DNA of 15,345 nucleotides from Caldifarciminota bacterium (GTDB taxonomy: Bacteria > Hydrothermota > Hydrothermia > B15-G9 > WFZT01): contig JALSOY010000254.1 in NCBI GenBank assembly GCA_026986235.1, forward strand, positions 1 through 15,345, read 5' to 3'. The translations under genes and the position numbers were made by a program. Within the stretch, counting starts at the first letter, position 1. Every line of letters begins with the position of its first letter. The notes under the pieces are model-generated. The model was not told the DNA's origin, did no database searches, and was given only the letters and a program-made list of their open reading frames with translations. Of this stretch, positions 6,711 through 14,594 are shown piece by piece.

Positions 6711-6739
6711 TTGAATAATTACCGTGTTTTCATTACAAT
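6711..6739 (+). promoter_or_regulatory. Promoter of the proS operon, predicted to give a leaderless mRNA
   Basis: TTGAAT (6711-6716) and TACAAT (6734-6739) are separated by exactly 17 bp and match the sigma-70 consensus at four and five of six positions. A start of transcription about 7 bp after the -10 box falls at 6745-6748, which is at or just before the proS ATG (6748). No GGAGG-like sequence is present in the 25 bases before that ATG, unlike most other genes in the window. Confidence 0.6.
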
Positions 6740-6747
6740 AAACAGCT

Positions 6748-8466
6748 ATGAAATGGTCAAAGGCTTTCATACCAACGATTAAAGAGGTGCCGAGGGACGC
6801 TGAGGCGAGGTCCCACATTTTTCTCCTGAAGGCGGGATTCATCAGGCAGCATCAGAGTGGTGTTTACAACATCCTTCCCCTGGGATGGAGATCCATGCTG
6901 AAGATCATGCAGATCATCCGGGAAGAGATGAACGCCATCGGTGGTCAGGAGCTACTCATGCCTGCTCTTACATCGGCAGATCTGTGGAGAGAATCTGGAA
7001 GATGGGTTGACTTTGGCAACGAGATGTTCAGACTTAAAGACAGAAAGGGTAAGGATCAGGCCCTTGCTCCCACCCACGAAGAGATCATTGCAGACATAGC
7101 GAGGAACGAAATCAGATCCTACAGAGATCTACCCCAGATATGGTACCAGATCCAGACGAAGTTCAGGGATGAGCCCCGTCCGAGATTTGGACTCCTCAGG
7201 GTGAGGGAGTTCATTATGAAGGATTCTTACAGTCTCGATAGGGACTTTGAAGGACTCGATGTCAGTTACGAGCTCCACAAAAAGGCTTATACGAAGATAT
7301 TTGATAGGTGTGGATTGAAGTACACCGTCGTCCAGGCCTCATCGGGCCTCATGGGAGGGTCTCAGTCCGAGGAGTTCATGGTGATCTCGGACGCCGGTGA
7401 GGATACGCTCGCAATCTGTGATAAGTGTGGTTACTCGGCAAATACTGAAGTGGCCGAGGGGAAAATTCCAGAAGAAAGTGTCCCACCTGCACATACGAAG
7501 AGGGAAAAGGTGCACACTCCTGGCATCAAGACGGTGGAAGAGGTTTCTCGTTTTCTGGGAGTTACACCGAAACATCTTGTGAAAACGCTACTTTTTGTCG
7601 TTGACGACCGCATGATAGCGATCCTGATTCGTGGGGACTACGAGGTCAACGAGGCAAAGATCATGAGGAAATTCGGTCCGTCTATAAGACTTGCCACTCC
7701 CGATGAGGTAAAAGAAAGGTTTGGCGTCTCCGTGGGATTTCTCGGTCCCGTGAAACTTGATGTGGACGAGATTTACGCAGACTTTAGTGTAAAAACCTTA
7801 AAGTATGCCGTTGTGGGGGCAAACGAGGACGACTACCACCTGGTTGGAGTGGACATTCAGAGTGATGTAAACATAAAGGAATTTGGTGATTTCAGGATCG
7901 TCAAAGAGGGCGATCTCTGCCCCAGGTGTGGAAATCCTCTAAAGGTTAGAAGTGCTCTTGAGATCGGGCACATCTTTAAGCTTGGCCTCAAGTATTCTGA
8001 GGCGCTGCACGCATATTACATGGATAAGGATGGGAAGGAGCGTCCCATAGTAATGGGCAGTTATGGCATTGGAGTTGGCAGAATAATGGCCGCTGCCGCA
8101 GAACTCTACGGTGACGATAACGGGCTCTCCTGGCCCATCAACATTGCACCCTATGAGGTCGAAATACTTGAGCTCAACTCTCCCAGAACGGGAGAGATAG
8201 CAGAAAGTATTTACAAAGGTTTACAGGAAAGCAAAGTTGATGTGATCTGGGACGACAGGGAGGCAAGTCCCGGCTTTAAGTTCAAAGACGCAGATCTCGT
8301 TGGAATCCCTGTCAGGATTGTGGTAAGTGATAGAAAAGTGAAAAACGGGATGGTGGAGCTTCAGATCAGGAGAGATGGTACACGGAAAGATCTGAAGATA
8401 GAGGATTCCATATCTTATGTGACAGACCTTGTAAGGAGGATGAAGAAGGAGAATGCTACTGGATAA
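6748..8466 (+). CDS. proS: Prolyl-tRNA synthetase, bacterial type with editing domain
   Basis: A cytoplasmic class II synthetase that charges tRNA-Pro with proline using ATP. The 572 residues include motif 1 around GVYNILPLGWR (38-48), motif 2 FRDEPRPRFGLLRVREF (139-155), the proline-pocket region APTHEE (107-112), motif 3 GSYGIGVGRIM (437-447), and the C-terminal anticodon-binding domain (about 466-568). Between motifs 2 and 3 lies the YbaK-like insertion (about 235-385) that edits Ala-tRNA-Pro; Lys279 in GVTPKHLVKT corresponds to the lysine at the same number known in the E. coli enzyme. Two CxxC pairs (C224/C227 and C391/C394) flank the insertion and could together bind a metal. The ATG is chosen because synthesis starts cleanly at MKWSKAFIPT, the usual family start, although no Shine-Dalgarno precedes it. 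It is the first gene of a long operon and overlaps rimP by 14 bp. Confidence 0.97.
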   Translation: MKWSKAFIPTIKEVPRDAEARSHIFLLKAGFIRQHQSGVYNILPLGWRSMLKIMQIIREEMNAIGGQELLMPALTSADLWRESGRWVDFGNEMFRLKDRKGKDQALAPTHEEIIADIARNEIRSYRDLPQIWYQIQTKFRDEPRPRFGLLRVREFIMKDSYSLDRDFEGLDVSYELHKKAYTKIFDRCGLKYTVVQASSGLMGGSQSEEFMVISDAGEDTLAICDKCGYSANTEVAEGKIPEESVPPAHTKREKVHTPGIKTVEEVSRFLGVTPKHLVKTLLFVVDDRMIAILIRGDYEVNEAKIMRKFGPSIRLATPDEVKERFGVSVGFLGPVKLDVDEIYADFSVKTLKYAVVGANEDDYHLVGVDIQSDVNIKEFGDFRIVKEGDLCPRCGNPLKVRSALEIGHIFKLGLKYSEALHAYYMDKDGKERPIVMGSYGIGVGRIMAAAAELYGDDNGLSWPINIAPYEVEILELNSPRTGEIAESIYKGLQESKVDVIWDDREASPGFKFKDADLVGIPVRIVVSDRKVKNGMVELQIRRDGTRKDLKIEDSISYVTDLVRRMKKENATG

Positions 8467-8893
8467 CGATGAAATTGAAAGGAGAGTTGAAGAGATCCTT
8501 ACACCTATACTGGAGAGGAAGGGGTATGTTCTCGTTGACATTGAGTTCAAAGGAGCTGGTAGAAAGCAGATTCTGAGGGTTTTTATAGATAGAAGGGAGG
8601 GAGGGATCACCGTCAACGAGTGTGCACGGGTATCTGAGGAACTTTCCCTTGTTCTGGATGTTGAGGATTTTATCTCTGGACCTTATATTTTGGAGGTATC
8701 CTCTCCCGGACTGGATCGAGTTTTAAAAAAAGACAGGGAAATAAACTGGGCTATAGGGAAAAATGTCAGGGTTGTCACTATTGAGGGGGAAATAAGAGGG
8801 AGACTGATAGACAACCTTGAAGACAGGATAATAGTTGACGATACGGAGATCGAGAAGGACAAGATTTTGAAAATCCAACTTAATGAGGTGTAA
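8453..8893 (+). CDS. rimP: Ribosome maturation factor RimP
   Basis: A 146-residue cytoplasmic protein needed for assembly of the 30S ribosomal subunit. The family signatures are present in order: an N-terminal alpha/beta domain with GYVLVDIEFKG and LRVFIDRREGGITVNECARVS (about 42-62), the conserved YILEVSSPGLDRVL (about 79-92), and a C-terminal SH3-like part with GRLIDNLEDRIIV. The length is usual for the family (about 150). The start lies inside the 3' end of proS, with the ribosome site AAGAAGGAG just upstream, so translation is probably coupled. rimP followed by nusA and infB is one of the most conserved bacterial gene orders. Confidence 0.95.
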   Translation: MLLDNDEIERRVEEILTPILERKGYVLVDIEFKGAGRKQILRVFIDRREGGITVNECARVSEELSLVLDVEDFISGPYILEVSSPGLDRVLKKDREINWAIGKNVRVVTIEGEIRGRLIDNLEDRIIVDDTEIEKDKILKIQLNEV

Positions 8894-8895
8894 GG

Positions 8896-10122
8896 ATGAA
8901 CGGAGAGATCGTTGAATTAATTAACCAGATTACAAGGCAGAGGAAGCTGGATAGGGATTTTGTTATCGGGGCCTTGAGGGATTCAATAGCCCTTGCAATC
9001 AGAAAATCAAGGGGTTCTGACTATGAGGTTAGCGTGGAGATCGACCCGAAAAAGGGAGATGTGACCGTCTGGGTTTACAAAAAGGTTGTGGAAAATGTGA
9101 GCGATTCTGACAGGGAGATTTCCATTGATGAGGCGAGAAAGATAGACCCTGCGGTCAAGGTTGGTGACACTGTCAGGGTCCCTGTGCCGTTTACGGACTT
9201 TGGGCGCAGCGTGGTTTACAGGATCCAGAATGTATTTCTCCAGAAGATCAGAGAGGCGGAAAAGCAGCACATTTACAGAGATTTCCAGGAGAAGGTGGGT
9301 GAGATAATTTCAGGGACCATACAGAAGGTTGATAAAACCGGTGTTTACATAAGTCTCGGGAAGGCGGAGGCGCTTCTCCCACCTGAGGAGCAGATTCCCG
9401 GGGAGAAGTACAAACAGGGTGGTTCTATCAAGGCCCTCGTCCTCAGGGTCGAGGATCAGAGAAGGAGGCCGCAGGTCGTTCTTTCCCGGACCCATCCTGA
9501 TTTTTTGAGGCGGTTACTGGAATTTGAGATCCCTGAGGTTAGTGAAGGAACCGTTGAGGTCAAGGCGGTTGCGAGGATCCCGGGTAAGAGGTCAAAGGTG
9601 GCTGTCAGGTCCAAAGATCCAAAGGTTGATCCCATCGGGGCGTGCATAGGAATCAGGGGCACGAGGATCCAGCCCATAGTGAAGGAGCTTTCCAACGAGA
9701 AGATTGATGTTATCAGGTGGGATCCCGATCCCATAAGGTTTACTGCCCTTGCCATGTCACCTGCAAAGGCACTCGTAATTTACGAGGACGACGAGAAGAT
9801 TTACTTCGTGGTGGAGGATGAAAAGGTCCCTGAGGCGAAGGGAAAGGAGGCCCAGAATGTTATTCTTGCTTCAAAGCTTGTGGGTAAAGAGATCGTGGTC
9901 ATCCCGTTATCTGAGATGGAGCCTCCAAAGGATGCGGTGACGATACTGGAACTTGAAGGTATCGACGAGGAAGTCATTCAAAAGCTGAGAGAAGCCGGAT
10001 TTTATGTATTTAAAGAAATTCCGTCCCTTGCAGAGCTCGTATCTGTGGATGGAATAGACGAGGAAACGGCATTAAAGATCCTTGAGAAGATCGAGGAAAA
10101 GTTAGAGGAAAAGAGTAAATGA
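8896..10122 (+). CDS. nusA: Transcription elongation/termination factor NusA
   Basis: A 408-residue RNA-polymerase-binding protein that controls pausing, termination and antitermination. Domains in order are the N-terminal polymerase-binding domain (about 1-125), an S1 RNA-binding domain (about 134-197, GEIISGTIQKVDKTGVYISLG), and two KH domains (about 200-342) with the typical DPIGACIGIRGTRIQPIVKEL (near 245-264) and SPAKALVI. The C-terminal ~60 residues contain helix-hairpin-helix-like motifs, LELEGIDEEVIQKLREAGF and LVSVDGIDEETALKIL, ending in a charged helix. The two acidic repeats of the E. coli protein (495 residues) are replaced by this shorter tail. It starts 3 bp after rimP with GAGGTG upstream and overlaps infB by 4 bp (ATGA). 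Confidence 0.97.
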   Translation: MNGEIVELINQITRQRKLDRDFVIGALRDSIALAIRKSRGSDYEVSVEIDPKKGDVTVWVYKKVVENVSDSDREISIDEARKIDPAVKVGDTVRVPVPFTDFGRSVVYRIQNVFLQKIREAEKQHIYRDFQEKVGEIISGTIQKVDKTGVYISLGKAEALLPPEEQIPGEKYKQGGSIKALVLRVEDQRRRPQVVLSRTHPDFLRRLLEFEIPEVSEGTVEVKAVARIPGKRSKVAVRSKDPKVDPIGACIGIRGTRIQPIVKELSNEKIDVIRWDPDPIRFTALAMSPAKALVIYEDDEKIYFVVEDEKVPEAKGKEAQNVILASKLVGKEIVVIPLSEMEPPKDAVTILELEGIDEEVIQKLREAGFYVFKEIPSLAELVSVDGIDEETALKILEKIEEKLEEKSK

Positions 10123-12260
10123 AAGACAAGCCGAAAAGAGAGGTAAAAAAGAAGAGAGTAAAAGACCTTGCCGCCCAGCTTGGTCTGTCAAACAGGACCT
10201 TAATTGACATGCTTCACGAGCTGGGTTTTACCCAGGTGAAGTCTCACAGCAGTCCTGTTACGAAGGACATGGAGAAGGCCGTGAGATCTGCCATCTCTCA
10301 GGCCAAGAGGAAACACAGAGAAGATTTTGAGAGGAAGAAAAAGATCTGGGGTGAGGATGAGAAGAAGGAGAGGCAGGATTCGAGGAGGAGGCAGAGGAAG
10401 TTCCAGCAGAAGGAGATCAAGGAACGGGTATCAAAGACACTTACCAAGATAGAGAGAGGGCAGGCAAAGCCGAAGAGGAAGAGGAAGCCGAAAGAGAGTG
10501 GCGTGGAGGTAGAGGAGAAGAAGGTTCTCGTCATCCCGGGTCCCATGTCAGTGGGCGAATTTGCAAAAATGCTGGGTGTCGAACCTGTGGAGGTGGTCCA
10601 GTTTTTATTCAATCAGGGGATAATGGCAACCATAAACCAGGTGATAGATGTTGACACCATGTCAATCATTGCCGAAGAGTACGGTTATGAGGTTGAGGTC
10701 AGGGAGGAGGAAGTTGAGGAAATAGAGGAGGAGGAAGAGGAAGAGCTCAGGCCAAGACCTCCTGTTGTCACGGTCATGGGGCATGTTGATCACGGTAAAA
10801 CCACACTACTTGACTATCTCAGAAAGACGAATGTGGCGGCAAGAGAGGCAGGTGGTATAACCCAGCACATAGGCGCCTATCAGGTAGAGGTTAACGGAGA
10901 GAAAATAACATTTATAGACACGCCGGGTCACGAGGCATTTACGGCCCTTCGTGCCCGTGGTGCCCAGGTAACGGACATCGTGGTTCTCGTGGTGGCTGCA
11001 AACGAGGGTGTGAAGCCCCAGACGGTTGAGGCAATAAACCACGCAAAGGCTGCGAGAGTTCCCATTATCGTTGCTATAAACAAGATGGATCTACCCGACG
11101 CTGATCCGGAGAAGGTGAGAAGAGAGCTTACCAAGTATGAGCTTGTTCCCGAGGAGTGGGGCGGTGATACCATTATGGTTGAGATATCTGCAAAGACTGG
11201 TCAGGGTGTCCCGGATCTTCTGGATGCCATTCTGCTCAAGGCGGCTGAGCTCGACCTCAAGGCGCCTTACGAGGGGAAACCCAGAGGAGTGATCCTGGAA
11301 TCCGGACTCGAGAAGGGCAGAGGACCGGTTGGCACCGTCCTCGTTCAGAAGGGTACACTGAAAGTGGGAATGCCCTTTGTCGCAGGAACCACCTATGGCA
11401 GGGTCAGGGCGATGTACAACGAATTCAACCAGAGGGTGAAGGAGGCCACACCGGGCACTCCAGTCCTCGTCCAGGGTTTTGAAGAACTCCCCCGGGCGGG
11501 TGACATCTTTTATGTGGTGGATTCTGACTCTCAGGCCCGTGAAATCGCTGAGGAGAAAAAGAGGATTAAAAAGGAACAGCTCATCAAAGGTGAGTCTGAG
11601 ATCACCATCAGGAGAATTCAGGAGAAGCTGAGGGCAGGTGAGCTCAAAGAGCTTCCAATCATCATTAAGGCGGACAGGCAGGGCTCCCTCGAGGCCATAA
11701 GTGATGTCCTGAGTAAAATGGTTTATCAGGAAGTTAAGGTTACGATAGTCCACCAGGGAATAGGTGATGTGAAGGAGTCCGACATCCTTCTTGCATCAGC
11801 AGCGGAAGGTATTATTATCGCATTCAATGTGGGAGTATTCCCCGAAGCCAGAAAGCTTGCCAAGGCTGAAGGGGTGATGATAAAGACTTACAGGGTGATT
11901 TACGAACTGCTCAACGATGTAAAAGACCTGCTCGCCTCACTTCTTGAGCCCGAGACGGTGGAGGAGGTCATCGGACAGGCAGAGGTTAAGCAGGTATTCC
12001 ATGTTCCGAGGACAGGTAATGTTGCAGGATGCATCGTTATAAACGGTGTTATCCGCAGGGATGCCCATGTGAGGGTCAAAAGAGATGGAGAAACCGTTTA
12101 CGAAGGCAGAATCGCCTCTTTGAAGCGTTTTAAAGACGATGTACGGGAGGTTGCTTCCGGTTACGAGTGTGGCATTAAGGTTGACGGATTTGAAAAGATC
12201 AAAGAAGGCGACATAATAGAGGCTTACGAGATCAAGAAGGTTCAGAAAAAACTTGAGTGA
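10119..12260 (+). CDS. infB: Translation initiation factor IF-2
   Basis: A 713-residue GTPase that brings initiator fMet-tRNA to the 30S subunit and promotes subunit joining. It has two IF2_N-type helical modules: KDLAAQLGLSNRTLIDMLHELGF (15-37) and MSVGEFAKMLGVEPVEVVQFLF (143-164). A strongly basic helical linker (about 64-135) lies between them, and an acidic run (EEEVEEIEEEEEEE, 196-209) leads into the GTPase. The G-motifs are all intact: G1 GHVDHGKT (221-228), G2 GGITQHIG (245-252), G3 DTPGHEA (267-273), G4 NKMD (321-324) and G5 SAKTG (357-361). Domains II, III and the C-terminal tRNA-binding domain complete the protein. It is shorter than the E. coli protein (890) because of the N-terminal region. 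Start and stop overlap the neighbours (ATGA with nusA, TGATG with the DUF503 gene). Confidence 0.97.
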   Translation: MKDKPKREVKKKRVKDLAAQLGLSNRTLIDMLHELGFTQVKSHSSPVTKDMEKAVRSAISQAKRKHREDFERKKKIWGEDEKKERQDSRRRQRKFQQKEIKERVSKTLTKIERGQAKPKRKRKPKESGVEVEEKKVLVIPGPMSVGEFAKMLGVEPVEVVQFLFNQGIMATINQVIDVDTMSIIAEEYGYEVEVREEEVEEIEEEEEEELRPRPPVVTVMGHVDHGKTTLLDYLRKTNVAAREAGGITQHIGAYQVEVNGEKITFIDTPGHEAFTALRARGAQVTDIVVLVVAANEGVKPQTVEAINHAKAARVPIIVAINKMDLPDADPEKVRRELTKYELVPEEWGGDTIMVEISAKTGQGVPDLLDAILLKAAELDLKAPYEGKPRGVILESGLEKGRGPVGTVLVQKGTLKVGMPFVAGTTYGRVRAMYNEFNQRVKEATPGTPVLVQGFEELPRAGDIFYVVDSDSQAREIAEEKKRIKKEQLIKGESEITIRRIQEKLRAGELKELPIIIKADRQGSLEAISDVLSKMVYQEVKVTIVHQGIGDVKESDILLASAAEGIIIAFNVGVFPEARKLAKAEGVMIKTYRVIYELLNDVKDLLASLLEPETVEEVIGQAEVKQVFHVPRTGNVAGCIVINGVIRRDAHVRVKRDGETVYEGRIASLKRFKDDVREVASGYECGIKVDGFEKIKEGDIIEAYEIKKVQKKLE

Positions 12261-12541
12261 TGTTAATAGGGCTCCTTGAAGTAGAGCTTTACATTCCCAA
12301 CTGCAATTCTCTGAAGGAAAAGAGGTTTGTCTTAAAAAGTCTGAAAACGAAGCTGAGGAACAGGTTTAACATCTCGGTTACTGAGTCAGATGGTCACGAT
12401 CTATGGCAGAGGGCGAAGATACTCGTGGTTACCGTTTCCAACGATGGGGCATCGGCAAACTCCACTCTTTCAAAGGTTGTGAACTTCATTGATGCTGATA
12501 GAAGAGTTCAGCTCCTTGATTACAAACTTTCATTCAGGTGA
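12260..12541 (+). CDS. ylxP: DUF503 / YlxP family protein
   Basis: A 93-residue protein with the full DUF503 pattern: LLEVELYIPNCNSLKEKRFVLKSLKTKLRNRFN, then ISVTESDGHDLWQRAKILVVTVSNDG, and a C-terminal helix and strand ending VQLLDYKLSFR. The family is small, cytoplasmic and poorly characterised. In Bacillus the member ylxP lies directly after infB and before rbfA, and the position after infB is kept here. The ATG at 12260 shares its A with the infB stop (TGATG); the GTG one codon earlier lies inside infB and is less likely. The role is unknown, although the constant company of rimP, nusA and infB points to ribosome or RNA biology. Confidence 0.92.
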   Translation: MLIGLLEVELYIPNCNSLKEKRFVLKSLKTKLRNRFNISVTESDGHDLWQRAKILVVTVSNDGASANSTLSKVVNFIDADRRVQLLDYKLSFR

Positions 12542-12547
12542 GGTATC

Positions 12548-12814
12548 ATGTACGAGAAGAAGGTGAGGATACCCAACAAACTGGGCATACACGCAAGGCC
12601 GGCTCAACAGTTCACATCCCTTGCAAAACAGTTTGAGTCGGAGATAATGGTGGAAAAAGATGGGAATGTAGCCAACGGCAAGAGCATTCTGAGCCTTTTA
12701 ATGCTCGTTGCCGATTATGGATCTGAAATTACAATAAGAGCGGAGGGGCCAGATGAGCAGGAGGCAGTTGAAGCACTTGCAAAACTGGTGGAGGAAGGAT
12801 TTGGAGAAGAGTAA
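12548..12814 (+). CDS. ptsH: Phosphocarrier protein HPr
   Basis: An 88-residue phosphocarrier of the phosphoenolpyruvate phosphotransferase system. The active-site histidine is His15 in NKLGIHARPAQQF (10-22). The regulatory serine region is also present: Ser46 in NGKSILSLLML (43-53) matches the site phosphorylated by HPr kinase in Gram-positive bacteria and in some Gram-negatives. HPr takes phosphate from enzyme I, which is encoded next. It starts 6 bp after the DUF503 stop with AGGTGAGGT upstream. No sugar-specific enzyme II is present in the window, so the pair may serve regulation or a transporter encoded elsewhere. Confidence 0.96.
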   Translation: MYEKKVRIPNKLGIHARPAQQFTSLAKQFESEIMVEKDGNVANGKSILSLLMLVADYGSEITIRAEGPDEQEAVEALAKLVEEGFGEE

Positions 12815-14594
12815 AGAGGAGAAGAGGTTTAAAGGCATCCCCATTTCACCGGGCATCTTTATAGGAAAGGCCGCACCTTTTATCGGGGAGAAGTTTGCCA
12901 TCTCCACCAGAAAAATTTCAAAGGATCAGGTGGATTTACAGATAAAACTGTTTAAGGACGCCATTGAAAAGACCAGGGGGACACTCGTTAAGATGCGGGA
13001 GGAGCTCGACGACAGACTCAGGTCCATTCTCGAGCCTCAGATCAGGATAATAGACGATAGTTCCTTTATCGAGAAGGTGATCAAGACCATTCGGGACGAG
13101 CGTCATTATGCTGAATACGCGGTGAAAAAGACCATCGAGGACTATGCCATCAGGATGGAGTATCACGCCAGAGACGACTACATCAAGGAAAGGGCAAAGG
13201 AACTGCGACAGATAGCTGATTTGATCATAAAGAACATGCGTGAATCGAGCCCTGTAAAGATAGAACTCAAAGACGACGACATACTCGTTGCCTACGATCT
13301 TTCTGTGGCAGACACCATAAGACTTTTGAAGATGGGAGTAAATGCCATTGTGCTCGAAGATGGTGGTAAAACATCGCATACGGCCATCATTGTCAAAGAC
13401 TTCAGAATCCCGGCAGTTTTCGGCGTTAAGGGAATCCTTAAAGAGGCAGAGGACGAGACTCCCATGATCGTTGACGGTACACGGGGTATCGTTTTTCTCA
13501 ATCCTTCAGAAGCCACGGTGGAATATTACCTCAGGATTCAGGAGGAGTTCAGGTCGTTCACTGCAGGCCTTCTTAAAATCCGGGACGAGATGTCCATAAC
13601 GAGGGATGGAAGGGCCGTTTCCCTGTTCGTAAACATTGATTTTCCCGAAGAGGTCAGGTCCCTTGAAGTTTCAGGTAAGTGCGGAATTGGGCTATTCAGG
13701 ACGGAAATCCTTTTTGAACAGTACAGAAACGACGAAGATAAGCAGTTTGAGACCTACCTGAATGTCGCAAAGGAGGTATATCCACATCCTGTTATCATCA
13801 GGGTCTTTGATGTAGGAGCCGATAAGTTCGGACTGGATGAACTTAACAACATGGTGGAGCAGAACCCGTTTCTTGGAGTTCGGGGTATAAGGGTGCTTTT
13901 GAAGTACCCTGAAATCTTCAAGATTCAGCTCAGGGCGATCCTGAGGGCACACAAAGAGGTGGGAAATATAAAAATCATGATCCCCATGGTCAGTCTCGTC
14001 GAAGAGGTGGAAGAGGCCCACGAGATCTTAAATGAAGTGGTGGCCGAGCTCGTCAACACATACGGTGAGAACTTCCCTGTTCCGAATTTCGGCATTATGG
14101 TGGAAACCCCGTCTTCTGCCATTCTTGCTGACAAGTTCGCAGGTTTCGTTGACTTTTTCAGCATAGGAACAAACGACCTCACCCAGTACACCCTTGCCGT
14201 TGACAGGAAAAATACGAATGTTTCAGAGATTTACAATCACCTGCACCCTTCGATTCTGAGGTTGATAAAACAGGTCGTTGAAATAGGGCACGAAAATAAC
14301 ATCCTGGTTGAGGTTTGCGGTGAGCTTGCATCGGATCCCTACGGCGTTCCCATACTTCTTGGCCTCGGTGTGGATGGCCTGTCTGTTACTCCCTCGAGCC
14401 TCCTTGAAACCAAGGAGTTGATAAGGAGGCTATCCTTTGAAGAAATAAAGCCCATAGTCAAAGATGTACTTGCAAGCTCAACGGCAGATGAAGTAAGATA
14501 CATAGTGGGTGAGCTTATAAAAGAGAAATTCCCGGACATTTTCCGGTTCGTTATTTCACCATACAGATTTTTCAACGGAGGTGAGCATGATTAA
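12801..14594 (+). CDS. ptsI: PTS enzyme I (phosphoenolpyruvate-protein phosphotransferase)
   Basis: This cytoplasmic enzyme transfers phosphate from phosphoenolpyruvate to HPr. From the TTG at 12801 it has 597 residues. The start KGIPISPGIFIGKA (11-24) is the usual enzyme I opening. The active histidine lies in GGKTSHTAI (His193; E. coli His189), and the PEP-binding barrel shows GIGLFRTEILFE, RVFDVGADK, FGIMVETPSSA, SIGTNDLTQYTLAVDR and CGELASDP (Cys506; E. coli Cys502). I chose TTG 12801 because GGAGG lies at 12790-12794, 6 bp before it, it overlaps ptsH by only 14 bp, and it matches the family N-terminus. An ATG at 12753, also with GGAGG upstream, would add 16 unusual residues and overlap ptsH by 62 bp. 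About 20 residues (FPDIFRFVISPYRFFNGG) extend beyond the usual C-terminus. Confidence 0.95.
   Translation: MEKSKEEKRFKGIPISPGIFIGKAAPFIGEKFAISTRKISKDQVDLQIKLFKDAIEKTRGTLVKMREELDDRLRSILEPQIRIIDDSSFIEKVIKTIRDERHYAEYAVKKTIEDYAIRMEYHARDDYIKERAKELRQIADLIIKNMRESSPVKIELKDDDILVAYDLSVADTIRLLKMGVNAIVLEDGGKTSHTAIIVKDFRIPAVFGVKGILKEAEDETPMIVDGTRGIVFLNPSEATVEYYLRIQEEFRSFTAGLLKIRDEMSITRDGRAVSLFVNIDFPEEVRSLEVSGKCGIGLFRTEILFEQYRNDEDKQFETYLNVAKEVYPHPVIIRVFDVGADKFGLDELNNMVEQNPFLGVRGIRVLLKYPEIFKIQLRAILRAHKEVGNIKIMIPMVSLVEEVEEAHEILNEVVAELVNTYGENFPVPNFGIMVETPSSAILADKFAGFVDFFSIGTNDLTQYTLAVDRKNTNVSEIYNHLHPSILRLIKQVVEIGHENNILVEVCGELASDPYGVPILLGLGVDGLSVTPSSLLETKELIRRLSFEEIKPIVKDVLASSTADEVRYIVGELIKEKFPDIFRFVISPYRFFNGGEHD

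Noticed and set aside
11091..11753. 220-codon open frame on the minus strand opposite infB
   Set aside because: It is entirely antisense to the conserved IF-2 GTPase and domain II region, and its translation shows no recognisable motif.
14581..14586. GTG at 14581 as the start of the PLD-like gene
   Set aside because: The GTG overlaps the GGAGGT ribosome site that serves the ATG at 14587.
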